A DNA stretch of 64,000 nucleotides from an uncultured bacterium (GTDB lineage Bacteria > Actinomycetota > Coriobacteriia > Coriobacteriales > Coriobacteriaceae): contig CAJMPU010000004.1 in NCBI GenBank assembly GCA_905215505.1, positions 1 to 64,000 of the forward strand. The letters are read 5' to 3'. Below the pieces are notes generated by a model that searched no databases, had not been told where the DNA came from, and saw only the letters and a program-made list of their open reading frames with translations. Position numbers and translations under genes: made by a program. This document shows positions 51,726 to 60,924 of the stretch, in pieces. Position 1 is the stretch's first letter, and each line of letters begins with the position of its first letter.

Positions 51726-53954
51726 ATGGAGCAATCGAGCCTGTTTGGTGACGGTGTAGATATCGATACCAAAACGCCCGCGAGCGAGGATACCGCTGCA
51801 CCGGCCGATGCCCGTGCCCAGGCGGCGGCGCGTGCGGCCGAGCTGCGCCACGAGCTCGATTACCACGCCTACCGCTACTACATGCTCGATGCGCCCGAGA
51901 TCACGGATGCCGCCTTCGACAAAATGCTCGTTGAGCTCCAGCAGATCGAGGCCACCTACCCCGACCTGGTGACGCCCGACAGCTATACCCAGCGCGTGGG
52001 CGGCTACGTGAGCGAGCAGTTTACGCCGGTCACGCACATGGCACGCATGTATTCCATGGACGATGCCATGGATCTGGACGAGCTCGACGCGTGGCTCCAG
52101 CGCACCGAGGATGCGCTCGGAGCCGGTAGCGTCACCTATACCTGCGAGCTTAAGATCGACGGTCTGGGCGTGGCGCTTGCCTACCAAAACGGCACCTTTG
52201 TGCGCGCGGCCACACGCGGCGACGGCACCACGGGCGAGGACGTGTCGCTCAACGTGCGTACCATCAAGGATGTGCCCATGCACCTGTCCGAGCCGGCGCT
52301 CGCCCACATGGGCGCCGACCGCGAGCGTGCCATCGAAGTACGTGGCGAGGTCTATATGCCCAAGGGCAGCTTTGTGCGTCTGAATGAAGAGGCCGATGCC
52401 GAGGGTCGCGACCCCTTCGCCAACCCGCGCAACGCCGCTGCCGGATCGTTGCGCCAGAAGGATCCCAAGGTCACGGCACGCCGCGACCTGGCCACCTTTA
52501 TCTACGCCATTGCCGATACCGATCCGCTGCACGTCCACAGCCAGCGCGAATTTCTCGACTGGCTGCGCAGCGCCGGCTTCAGCGTCAACCCCAACGTGGC
52601 CCGCTGCGCCACGCCGGCTGAGGTTCACGAGTTCTGTGCCCAGGCACTTGAGCACCGCGGTGACCTGGACTACGACATCGACGGCGTAGTCGTAAAGGTC
52701 GACAGCTTCCAGCAGCAGCTCGACCTGGGCTTTACCGCTCGCGCACCGCGCTGGGCTATTGCCTTTAAGTTCCCGCCCGAGGAAAAGCAGACCGTCCTGC
52801 GCGAGATTCGCATCCAAGTGGGCCGCACCGGTGTGCTCACGCCGGTCGCCGAGTTCGACCCGGTCACGGTTGCCGGCTCTACCATCGCGCGCGCAACGCT
52901 GCACAACATCGACGAGATCCGTCGCAAAAACGTGCGCGAGGGCGATACCATCATCGTGCACAAGGCGGGCGACGTGATCCCCGAGGTCGTGGGTCCCGTG
53001 CTCGACAAGCGCCCTGCCGATTCGGCCGACTGGCACATGCCCGAGGTCTGTCCCGTGTGCGGCAGCCCCGTGGTCCACGAGGACGGCGAGGTCGCCTACC
53101 GCTGCGTCTCCATCGACTGCCCTGCGCAGCTCAAGGAGCGCCTGCTCCATTGGGTGAGCCGCGGCTGCATGGACGTCGATGGCCTGGGCGACGAGATCGT
53201 CGACAAGATGATCGCCGCCGGGCTGATCCACGATGTCGCAGACTTCTACCAGCTCACGGTCGACGACATCGCCGGCCTGGACACGGGCCGCGTGTACGCC
53301 AGCTCCAACAGCAAAAAGGGCGTCAAGAAGGGCGATCCCATTCCGGTGGGCCTCAAGACGGCCGAGAAAATCATCGCCGAGCTCAATAAGTCCAAGAGCC
53401 AGCCACTCGGTCGCGTGCTGTTTGCCCTAGGCATCCGCCACGTGGGCAAAAGCGTGGGCGAGGTCATCGCCGAGCGATTCCTGTCGATTGACAAGCTCAT
53501 CTTGGCGAGCGAAGAGGACATCGCCGAGTGCGAGGGCATCGGCCCCAAGATTGCGGCGAGCGTCAAGCAGTTCCTGGCTGTGCCCGAGAACCTTGCCGTG
53601 CTGGAGCGCCTACGCCAGGCGGGCCTGTCGCTCGAGGTTGACTTGGGCGCCGCACACGCGCAAGCCGCGGCCGATGCAGGCGTGGCCGGCGAGCTCGCCG
53701 ACGCTCAACCGCTCGCGGGTCTGACCTTTGTGCTCACGGGCACGCTCGTCAACCGCACACGCGACGAGGCGGGCGCGGCGCTCAAGGTGCTCGGCGCCAA
53801 GGTCTCGGGCAGTGTTTCAAAGAAGACGAGCTATCTGGTCGCCGGCCCCAAAGCGGGCTCCAAGCTCACCAAGGCCGAGCAGCTGGGTGTACCCGTACTG
53901 GATGAGGACGCACTCGAGCAGATCTTGGCTACTGGTCAGGTGCCCCAGGCGTAA
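51726..53954 (+). CDS. ligA: NAD-dependent DNA ligase
   Basis: 742 aa. Adenylation domain with YYMLDAPEITDAAFD, catalytic Lys in CELKIDGLGVAL, and FPPEEKQTVLREIRIQVGRTGVLTPVAEF; OB fold; Zn finger CPVCGSP...CVSIDCP; helix-hairpin-helix repeats; C-terminal BRCT (LTFVLTGTLVNRTRDEAG). It is longer than the E. coli enzyme (671 aa) because of ~35 N-terminal residues and a Ser/Lys insert near residue 525. Confidence 0.96.
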   Translation: MEQSSLFGDGVDIDTKTPASEDTAAPADARAQAAARAAELRHELDYHAYRYYMLDAPEITDAAFDKMLVELQQIEATYPDLVTPDSYTQRVGGYVSEQFTPVTHMARMYSMDDAMDLDELDAWLQRTEDALGAGSVTYTCELKIDGLGVALAYQNGTFVRAATRGDGTTGEDVSLNVRTIKDVPMHLSEPALAHMGADRERAIEVRGEVYMPKGSFVRLNEEADAEGRDPFANPRNAAAGSLRQKDPKVTARRDLATFIYAIADTDPLHVHSQREFLDWLRSAGFSVNPNVARCATPAEVHEFCAQALEHRGDLDYDIDGVVVKVDSFQQQLDLGFTARAPRWAIAFKFPPEEKQTVLREIRIQVGRTGVLTPVAEFDPVTVAGSTIARATLHNIDEIRRKNVREGDTIIVHKAGDVIPEVVGPVLDKRPADSADWHMPEVCPVCGSPVVHEDGEVAYRCVSIDCPAQLKERLLHWVSRGCMDVDGLGDEIVDKMIAAGLIHDVADFYQLTVDDIAGLDTGRVYASSNSKKGVKKGDPIPVGLKTAEKIIAELNKSKSQPLGRVLFALGIRHVGKSVGEVIAERFLSIDKLILASEEDIAECEGIGPKIAASVKQFLAVPENLAVLERLRQAGLSLEVDLGAAHAQAAADAGVAGELADAQPLAGLTFVLTGTLVNRTRDEAGAALKVLGAKVSGSVSKKTSYLVAGPKAGSKLTKAEQLGVPVLDEDALEQILATGQVPQA

Positions 53955-53973
53955 GGCATCGATAGCCAAATTG

Positions 53974-54013
53974 AAGAACCGCCCGGAAGCACGATGCCTT
54001 CCGGGCGGTTCTT
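53974..54013. terminator. Bidirectional terminator between ligA and the MATE gene
   Basis: AAGAACCGCCCGGAAG/CTTCCGGGCGGTTCTT, 16 bp, loop CACGATGC region, T-rich on +. Confidence 0.88.
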
Positions 54014-54109
54014 ATTTTGACGGGGCAACGGGCACGGTGATCTGCGTCACGTAGGTTGCCGGATCATCGCTGATGATGTCGTCGATAAGGGCGATTTCGC
54101 GTTGCCCCG

Positions 54110-55456
54110 CTACGCCACCAGTTTGTCAAAAGCCCCGCGCCGGTTGAGCACGGTAAACGCGACAACACAGATGACTGCCGACAAAATCGATCCGCACGGC
54201 GAAGCGATGCCCATGGGAAACAACGTATCGGAATAGGCGTTCGACAGCAGCCACGCGCCCGGCACGCGAATGAGCGCCACCGCCAGCACGTTGTGCGCAA
54301 AGCCGATGTAGCTCTTGCCGTATGCAGCGAAAAAGCCGCTAAAGCAAATGTGGATGCCGGCAAAAATCGCGTCGAAAATGTAGCTGCGCATATAGCCGGT
54401 GCCGGCGGCGACTACTGCAGCGTCCTTGGCAAAAAAGCCGATAAACGCCGGCGCCACCAGCCACATCAGCACCGTGATCAGGCAGCCGTACACTACCGAG
54501 ATGGTCATGGCGTCTTTGAGCACCTGACGTGCGCGGTCGCCCTTACCCGCACCGGCGTTTTGCGCCGTGAGTGCGCTGACGGTGGCGCCCATGGAGCTCG
54601 GGACAATGAATAAAAAGCTGATCATCTTCTCGACCAAGCCCACGGCGGCGGCGTCGACCAGGCCGCGGTGGTTGGCGATGACGGTGATGAACATAAACGC
54701 CACCTGGATGCAGCCGTCCTGCACGGCTACGGGCACGCCGATCTTAAGGATGCTGCCGAGCACCTCGGGCTGGGGGCGTAGGTCGCTGCGCTTGAGGTGA
54801 ATGTGCGTACGGCGGCTCTTGAGCCACACGAGCGCGAGAGCCACGCTCGCCGTCTGCGCGATGACTGTGCCGAGTGCCGCGCCTACGGGGCCGAGCCCCA
54901 TGTGGCCGATAAACAGAAAGTCGAGCGCGATGTTGATGATGCATGCCACGCCAATCACGTACATGGGCGAGCGCGAATCGCCTAGCCCGCGAAAGATGGC
55001 CGAGAGGATGTTGTACGCGGCGATAAAGGGAATGCCGATAAAGCAAATGCGCAGGTAGGCGGCGGTGCCTTCGACCGCCTCGGCCGGCGTGCCAATGAGT
55101 GCCACAATCTGCGGGCACAGTGCGAGCAAGGCAGCGGCCAGCACCACCGAGACACCCATAAAGAGCGTGATGGTATTGCCGATGGCGGTCTCGGCGCGGT
55201 CAAACCGGCGCGAGCCCACGGCGTGGCCGACGATAACCGTCGTTCCCATGGCCAGACCCACGAGCGTCACGGTAATGATATAGAGCGTCTGCGCGCCGTT
55301 GCCCACAGCGGTGATGCCGGCAGCGCCGCTAAACTGCCCCATCATGTACAGGTCGGCCATGCCGTAGAGCATCTGCAAAAAGTAGGAGAGCATATAAGGC
55401 AGGGCAAAGACCGCGATGGTCTTGAGGACATTGCCGCGTGTAAGGTCGTGTTCCAT
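54110..55456 (-). CDS. MATE-family efflux transporter
   Basis: 448 aa with twelve helices. Family features: N-terminal LTRGNVLKTIAVFALPYMLSYFLQMLYGMADLYMMGQFSG, GNGAQTLYIITVTLVGLAMGTTVIVGHAVGSR, and the second half starting VPVAVQDGCIQVAFMFITVI. Exports drugs or metabolites with Na+ or H+ exchange. It is divergent from an ABC exporter pair, 260 bp apart. Confidence 0.92.
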   Translation of the reverse strand: MEHDLTRGNVLKTIAVFALPYMLSYFLQMLYGMADLYMMGQFSGAAGITAVGNGAQTLYIITVTLVGLAMGTTVIVGHAVGSRRFDRAETAIGNTITLFMGVSVVLAAALLALCPQIVALIGTPAEAVEGTAAYLRICFIGIPFIAAYNILSAIFRGLGDSRSPMYVIGVACIINIALDFLFIGHMGLGPVGAALGTVIAQTASVALALVWLKSRRTHIHLKRSDLRPQPEVLGSILKIGVPVAVQDGCIQVAFMFITVIANHRGLVDAAAVGLVEKMISFLFIVPSSMGATVSALTAQNAGAGKGDRARQVLKDAMTISVVYGCLITVLMWLVAPAFIGFFAKDAAVVAAGTGYMRSYIFDAIFAGIHICFSGFFAAYGKSYIGFAHNVLAVALIRVPGAWLLSNAYSDTLFPMGIASPCGSILSAVICVVAFTVLNRRGAFDKLVA

Positions 55457-55715
55457 GGGCGGGGCTTTCTGGCTGGGTTTGTTTTGCTACCAGTGTAGTG
55501 AAAACCATACAACGATTGTAGAGTCAAGGTTTGTGTCGGCAGTGGGGTGAAAAAGTCACGCTCGCGTTTATTTCTAATTGAATACGGACGTGCGCCATGT
55601 GAGCATGGCGCCTGCACTAGCCTTGCAGAAATCGATTTCGGAACACTTGACACCGCCGCACGGCGCGCCATAATACGTGGGTTTGCGAACAACGTTTGAT
55701 GGGGGATGAACCTGC

Positions 55716-57545
55716 GTGCGCAATCTCAAGATTCTGTTTTCCTATCTGGGGGCATACCGCCGCGATGCCATTCTCGGCGTGTTCTTTGTGACGGCCGAGA
55801 CGGCGCTCGAGCTGTTTATCCCGGTCATCATGGCAAATATCATCGACGTGGGCGTGCCCGCGGGCGACATCAACTACATGCTGTTGCAGGGCGCGTATAT
55901 GCTGGTATGCGCCGCATGTTCGCTGGTACTTGGCTTGGGCTATGCACGCACGTCTGCTCGCGTCGCCTCGGGGCTGGGCGCTAACCTGCGCGAGGCCGAG
56001 TATCGCAAGATCCAGACGCTCGCTTTTGGCAATCTGGACAACTACGACGCCAGCTCGCTTGTCACTCGCATGACCACCGACATCACCGTGATTCAAAACG
56101 CCGTAGGTAACGGCTTCCGCCCCATGGTGCGCGGGCCGGTAAATCTGGTCATGGGCCTCGTCTACGCTTTTGCGCTCTCGCGCGAGCTCGCGGCGGTCTT
56201 TGCCGTCATTCTGCCGATGCTCGCCATCGTGCTCGGTATCATTACCGTGCGCGTGAGCCCGCTCTACCGCCAACTCCAGACCTCGATGGACCACCTTAAC
56301 GGCGTGGTGCAAGAGGACCTTACCGCCGTGCGCGCCGTGAAGGCTTACGTGCGCGCCGAGCACGAGTGCGACAAGTTCGACACCGTCAATACCGAGCTCG
56401 CCGGCACGGCGACCAAGACCTTCGGCACCGCTGTGCTCAACCTGCCGGTGTTCCAACTCTCGATGTACGTGGCTGCGCTCTCGATTCTGTGGATTGGCGG
56501 CCGCATGATCATCGAAGGTCGCTTGGGCGTGGGCTCGCTCACGGGCTTTATGAGTTATGTGCTGTTGATCATGAACTCGCTCATGATGATTTCCAACGTG
56601 TTTTTGCTGCTCACGCGCGCTCTCACGAGTGTGGGCCGTATCGCAGAGGTGCTCGATGAGGAGCCCTTTATCGCCAACCCTGCGGGAGACCTCGCGACTG
56701 CGGCGCCAGCGGACGGCAGTATCGAGTTTCGCGACGTTTCCTTTAAATACCGCGCGGACGCAGCCGAGGATGTGCTCGAGCATATTGACCTTCGCATCGA
56801 GAGCGGCTCGACGGTGGGCATCCTCGGCGGCACGGGCTCGGGCAAGAGCTCGCTTGTGCAGCTGATTGCGCGCCTGTACGACGCCACCGAGGGCGCCGTG
56901 CTTGTGGGCGGGCACGACGTGCGCGACTACGACCTCGCGACCCTACGCGACGCCGTGGGCATTGTGCTGCAAAAGAATGTGCTGTTCACGGGCACCGTGC
57001 GTGAGAACCTGCAGTGGGGCAATCCGCAGGCGTCGGACGATGAGCTCCTCGCGGCTTGCCGCGCGGCGTGCGTGGACGAGTTCCTTGATCGCATCGGCGG
57101 GCTGGACGGCGAGTTGGGCCAAGGCGGCGCCGGTGTTTCGGGTGGCCAGAAGCAACGCCTGTGCATCGCGCGCACGCTGCTCAAGCATCCGCGCGTGCTC
57201 ATTTTTGATGACTCCACCAGCGCGGTCGATATGGCGACCGACGCTAAGATTCGCGAGCACATCGCTCGGATTCCCGATACGACCGTGCTCATCATCGCCC
57301 AGCGCATCGCGAGCGTCATGGATGCCGATCGCATTGTGGTGTTGGACGACGGTCGTGTCCACGGCGTGGGTACGCACGAGGAACTGCTGGCGGGCGACAA
57401 CATCTACCAGGAGATTTACGCCTCGCAGATGGAGTTTGCGGGGAACGCGGACGCCGCCGGAGGCAGTGACGATGGCTGCGCGAATGATCCGTTTTCCTCC
57501 GTCCCCAGCGGATCGACCTTGGAAGGGGGTGAGCGCCATGCCTAA
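55716..57545 (+). CDS. ABC exporter, half-transporter 1 (fused TMD-NBD)
   Basis: 609 aa with GTG start (GGGGGATG upstream). Six-helix TMD (1-310) then NBD: Walker A GGTGSGKSSLVQL, Q-loop IVLQKNVLFTGTV, signature VSGGQKQR, and Walker B VLIFDDSTSAVD (here DD, not DE: the catalytic Glu is Asp). The H-loop position reads IIAQRI instead of AH, so the His is also replaced by Gln. This looks like the degenerate-site half of a heterodimeric exporter. Its end overlaps the next gene by 8 nt. Confidence 0.9.
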   Translation: MRNLKILFSYLGAYRRDAILGVFFVTAETALELFIPVIMANIIDVGVPAGDINYMLLQGAYMLVCAACSLVLGLGYARTSARVASGLGANLREAEYRKIQTLAFGNLDNYDASSLVTRMTTDITVIQNAVGNGFRPMVRGPVNLVMGLVYAFALSRELAAVFAVILPMLAIVLGIITVRVSPLYRQLQTSMDHLNGVVQEDLTAVRAVKAYVRAEHECDKFDTVNTELAGTATKTFGTAVLNLPVFQLSMYVAALSILWIGGRMIIEGRLGVGSLTGFMSYVLLIMNSLMMISNVFLLLTRALTSVGRIAEVLDEEPFIANPAGDLATAAPADGSIEFRDVSFKYRADAAEDVLEHIDLRIESGSTVGILGGTGSGKSSLVQLIARLYDATEGAVLVGGHDVRDYDLATLRDAVGIVLQKNVLFTGTVRENLQWGNPQASDDELLAACRAACVDEFLDRIGGLDGELGQGGAGVSGGQKQRLCIARTLLKHPRVLIFDDSTSAVDMATDAKIREHIARIPDTTVLIIAQRIASVMDADRIVVLDDGRVHGVGTHEELLAGDNIYQEIYASQMEFAGNADAAGGSDDGCANDPFSSVPSGSTLEGGERHA

Positions 57546-59436
57546 GACCGCAGCCCAAGCACGCCCGGCCGACCTCAAGCGCACTGTGCTCCGCCTGCTC
57601 TCCTACATGGGGCATGCCAAGTTCTCGTTGCTCGCGGTGGGCGTGCTCGCCTCCGTCGCCGCCATCGCGAGCCTCGCCGGCACCTACATGGTGCGCCCCA
57701 TCGTTAACGGTTTGGCCACGGGCGGGGAGGAACTGCTTGCCAAGCAGGTCATCCTGACGGCGATCATCTACGCCGCGGGCGTGCTCTCGGCCCTGGGCTA
57801 CTCACAAATCATGGTGCGCGCGGCCCAACGCGTGGTGTCCGATATTCGCCGCGACCTGTTCGCGCACATCCAGACGCTGCCGCTCAGCTATTTTGACGGC
57901 ACACGCTCGGGCGACATCATGAGCTTTTTCACCAACGACGTCGACACCGTCTCCGAGGCGCTCAACAACAGCTTTGCCAACGTGATTCAGGCCGCCATTC
58001 AGGTTGTGGGCACCACGGCCATGCTCATCATCCTCAACTGGCAGCTCACGATTATCACGCTCGTGTGCGATGCGGCCATTGTGCTGTATGCGCGCTACTC
58101 GGGCGCGCGCTCTAAGCGCTTCTTTGCCGCCCAGCAGGCATCGCTTGGCGACTTGGACGGATATATCGAAGAGATGGTCTCGGGCCAAAAGGTCATCAAG
58201 GTCTTTAACCGCGAGGCAGCGAATGTTGCCGGCTTCGCCTGCCGCAACGACGAGCTTCGCCGTACCGGCACCGCCGCCGTGAGCTATGCCAACTCCATGG
58301 TGCCCATGACCGTCGTGATTGGCTACGTCAACTATGCCATCGTCGCCGTGGCGGGCGGCATGCTCTGCATCAAGGGACTCGCCGACGTGGGCGCGCTTGC
58401 AAGTTACCTGGTCTTTGTACGCCAGGCGGCCATGCCCATCAACCAGTTTACGCAGCTGGGCAACTTTTTGCTCAACGCGCTGGCCGGTGCCGAGCGCCTG
58501 TTTGCCGCCATGGACCTTAAGCCCGAGGTGGACGAGGGCTACGTGGAGCTGGTGCAGACGGGCGACGCCGCGTGGGCGTGGAAAATTCCCGAGGGCCAGG
58601 GCGTGGGCGCGTACGGGCACTTGCATGACGTGGCAGCCGTTGATGAGTCGGGCCGCGCGGTGGCTGCCGACGGTACCGAGCTCACGTGCGGCTTGGTTCC
58701 GCTTGCCGGCGACGTGCGCTTCCATGCCGTGGACTTTTCCTACGTGCCGGGCGCCCGCGTGCTCACGGACCTCAACCTGTTTGCCAAGCCGGGGCAAAAG
58801 ATCGCGTTTGTGGGCTCGACGGGCGCCGGAAAGACGACCATCACCAACCTCATCAACCGCTTCTACGAGGTCGATGACGGCGAGATCACGTACGACGGCA
58901 TCGACGTCAAGCACATTGCCAAGGCCAGCCTGCGCGGGTCGCTCGGCATTGTGCTGCAGGATACGCACCTGTTTAGCGGCACCATTGCGCAGAACATCCG
59001 CTTTGGCAAGCTCGACGCGACCGACGAGGAGGTGCGCGCCGCTGCCGAGGCGGCCTGCGCCGACTCGTTTATTCGCCGCCTGCCTAGAGGCTACGACACG
59101 CCGGTCACGGCCGACGGCGCCAACCTGTCGCAGGGCCAGCGCCAGCTGCTCGCCATCGCGCGCGTGGCCGTCGCTGACCCGCCGGTGCTCATCCTGGACG
59201 AGGCCACGAGCTCCATTGACACGCGTACCGAAAAGCTCATCGAGCGCGGTATGGACCGCATCATGCGCGGCCGCACTACGTTTATGATCGCGCACCGCCT
59301 GTCCACCGTCCGCGACGCCGATGCCATCATGGTCCTCGAACACGGTCGCATCATCGAGCGCGGCACGCACGAAGAGCTGCTCGCTCAGCACGGCGAGTAC
59401 TGGCAGCTGGCGCATGGCTTAAAAGAGTTGGATTAA
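57538..59436 (+). CDS. ABC exporter, half-transporter 2 (fused TMD-NBD)
   Basis: 632 aa from ATG 57538 (GAAGGGGGTGAG upstream), overlapping gene 1. TMD (~30-330), an insert of ~65 residues before the NBD (about 330-395), then Walker A GSTGAGKTTITNL, signature LSQGQRQL, Walker B PVLILDEATSSID and H-loop FMIAHRLSTV. The catalytic Glu and His are both present. With gene 1 it forms a heterodimer of the BmrCD/TM287-288 type, probably drug or lipid export. The signature Gln (LSQGQ) is normal for this class. Confidence 0.9.
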   Translation: MPKTAAQARPADLKRTVLRLLSYMGHAKFSLLAVGVLASVAAIASLAGTYMVRPIVNGLATGGEELLAKQVILTAIIYAAGVLSALGYSQIMVRAAQRVVSDIRRDLFAHIQTLPLSYFDGTRSGDIMSFFTNDVDTVSEALNNSFANVIQAAIQVVGTTAMLIILNWQLTIITLVCDAAIVLYARYSGARSKRFFAAQQASLGDLDGYIEEMVSGQKVIKVFNREAANVAGFACRNDELRRTGTAAVSYANSMVPMTVVIGYVNYAIVAVAGGMLCIKGLADVGALASYLVFVRQAAMPINQFTQLGNFLLNALAGAERLFAAMDLKPEVDEGYVELVQTGDAAWAWKIPEGQGVGAYGHLHDVAAVDESGRAVAADGTELTCGLVPLAGDVRFHAVDFSYVPGARVLTDLNLFAKPGQKIAFVGSTGAGKTTITNLINRFYEVDDGEITYDGIDVKHIAKASLRGSLGIVLQDTHLFSGTIAQNIRFGKLDATDEEVRAAAEAACADSFIRRLPRGYDTPVTADGANLSQGQRQLLAIARVAVADPPVLILDEATSSIDTRTEKLIERGMDRIMRGRTTFMIAHRLSTVRDADAIMVLEHGRIIERGTHEELLAQHGEYWQLAHGLKELD

Positions 59437-59485
59437 CCCGTTCGAGCACGATGCTTTGACCCCTCCATGCTCCTCACCTCGCCTC

Positions 59486-59550
59486 AAACCATCACAACAT
59501 TCGACGTTTTTTGCCAAAATTGGGAAAAGCATCGAATGTTGTGATGGTTT
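59486..59550. repeat. 19-bp-arm palindrome P1, left of the nuclease-like gene
   Basis: AAACCATCACAACATTCGA (59486-59504) and its exact complement (59532-59550) enclose CGTTTTTTGCCAAAATTGGG and AAAAGCA. Nearly the same 63-nt sequence is at 60728-60790, on the other side of the gene. Confidence 0.92.
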
Positions 59551-59651
59551 TTCTACCACTCGATCGGGTGGAATCGCTTTCTTGCGCACGAAGGTGTGCG
59601 GACCCGTGGGCAGGGGAATAAGGTTGGTTATCCGACTCCATTGGAGGGCTC

Positions 59652-60689
59652 ATGGACCTGCCGATCGTCTTGTCCCATAAGACTGCCTGGCTGTACCACA
59701 ACGTGGCGCGCCCGTCCGAGCCGCTCTCGCGAGCAAGCAGCCTATACGATGAGGACTCGCTTGCTAGCGAGGCGGAGCCGACTGCGAGCCTGCCCAAATT
59801 GGGACTCGATGCCAAGGGACTAAGGGCTTCAACGGCAGTTGGGATCGTTACCGACTATCTGGTTTCGCTTGGTATTCCACGAGAAGAGCTCGATCATATC
59901 GACACGCTCGTCAACTTCGATTTTGAGCGCTCGACGCCGGCTGGATTTAGGTGCCACGTGTTTGGGGCGCCGGTACCTCCAGGCCATCTTATCGAGGTGG
60001 CAGAGGGCCTTCTGGTGGTTGATGAGGCCATGTGCTTTGTCCAGGCGGGTTCGTGGATGAGTGAGCCCGAGCAGCTGGAATATGGCTACGAAATCTGCGC
60101 CCGATACCATTTGAATCATCTGTCGACAGGCGATTATATCGAGATGGGGCAGAGGTATACCGTTGCCGACTTGATTGCCTATTGCAATGAGAACCGATCT
60201 CGTCAGGGGGCTATACGCGCGGCCGCCGTGCTCAAGCGCGTGCACGATGGCGCGCGGTCGCCCATGGAGACGGCCACCGCAATCATGGTCGTAGCAAAAC
60301 GTTTCCAGGGCGGGCTGGGATACGCCAAAATCGAGCTCAACCATAGGGTCGATGTTCCCAACGAGTTCAAGTGTCTCGCAAAGGCCGGGTATTTCGAGAT
60401 TGACGTATATGCGCCTGCGAGCGGTACGGGGATTGAATACAACGGCTCGGACCATCTTGATAAACAGCGCAGCGCGTCGGATGCGGAGCGTATGACCGTA
60501 CTGAGCGCGCTGGGCTTTAGGATGATCGTCCTCACCGGGACTCAGTTTGCCCATCAGCTGCAATTGCACCGGGCGATGAACGCCATTGCGCTCGCTATGG
60601 GCCTCAAGTGCGACCGAAGCGAAGCGTTCCAAAAGCGGCAGAACGACCTTCGAGAATTCGTGATTCGCCACTGGGACGGCGGCCTCTAG
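59652..60689 (+). CDS. Unknown protein with a C-terminal PD-(D/E)XK (DUF559-like) domain
   Basis: 345 aa with GGAGGG upstream of the ATG. The last ~150 residues look like a DUF559/Vsr-like nuclease fold: SPMETATAIMVV, FEIDVYAP (Asp), GIEYNGSDHLDK (E-x-Y/N motif), then AERMTVLSALGFRMIVLTGTQF, the usual final strand. The N-terminal ~200 residues are unrecognised and contain VPPGHLIEVAEGLLVVDEAMCFVQ. There is no membrane segment. It could be a nuclease, a toxin-antitoxin-type regulator or a degenerate non-catalytic protein. It is the only gene between the palindromes P1 and P2. Confidence 0.8.
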   Translation: MDLPIVLSHKTAWLYHNVARPSEPLSRASSLYDEDSLASEAEPTASLPKLGLDAKGLRASTAVGIVTDYLVSLGIPREELDHIDTLVNFDFERSTPAGFRCHVFGAPVPPGHLIEVAEGLLVVDEAMCFVQAGSWMSEPEQLEYGYEICARYHLNHLSTGDYIEMGQRYTVADLIAYCNENRSRQGAIRAAAVLKRVHDGARSPMETATAIMVVAKRFQGGLGYAKIELNHRVDVPNEFKCLAKAGYFEIDVYAPASGTGIEYNGSDHLDKQRSASDAERMTVLSALGFRMIVLTGTQFAHQLQLHRAMNAIALAMGLKCDRSEAFQKRQNDLREFVIRHWDGGL

Positions 60690-60727
60690 GGGCGCTTTGG
60701 TCTTTCTACGGGGTGCCGTGGGCAGGC

Positions 60728-60790
60728 AAACCATCACAACATTCGACGTTTTTTGCCAAAAACGGGAAAAGCATCGAATGTTGTGATGGT
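60728..60790. repeat. 17-bp-arm palindrome P2, right of the nuclease-like gene
   Basis: Arms ACCATCACAACATTCGA (60730-60746) and complement (60774-60790); the core differs from P1 only by AA-C for TT-G, two positions. P1 and P2 lie in the same orientation, but as palindromes they are also inverted copies. Confidence 0.92.
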
Positions 60791-60924
60791 CTGTGTGTTG
60801 AGGATGGGCTTGGGAAGTCCGTTTTGCTCGAAGCGACCTGTCCTGTCGTACGGGTGTCGGCATGATTCTCTCGTGGGGTATTATGTTTTCCGAAGAATAA
60901 AACGCCGCGTGAGGGGAGGGCTGC

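Noticed and set aside
56866..57537. Extension of the second ABC half-transporter into the first gene
   Set aside because: Frame is open only because of codon bias; ATG 57538 has a strong RBS and starts a normal TMD.
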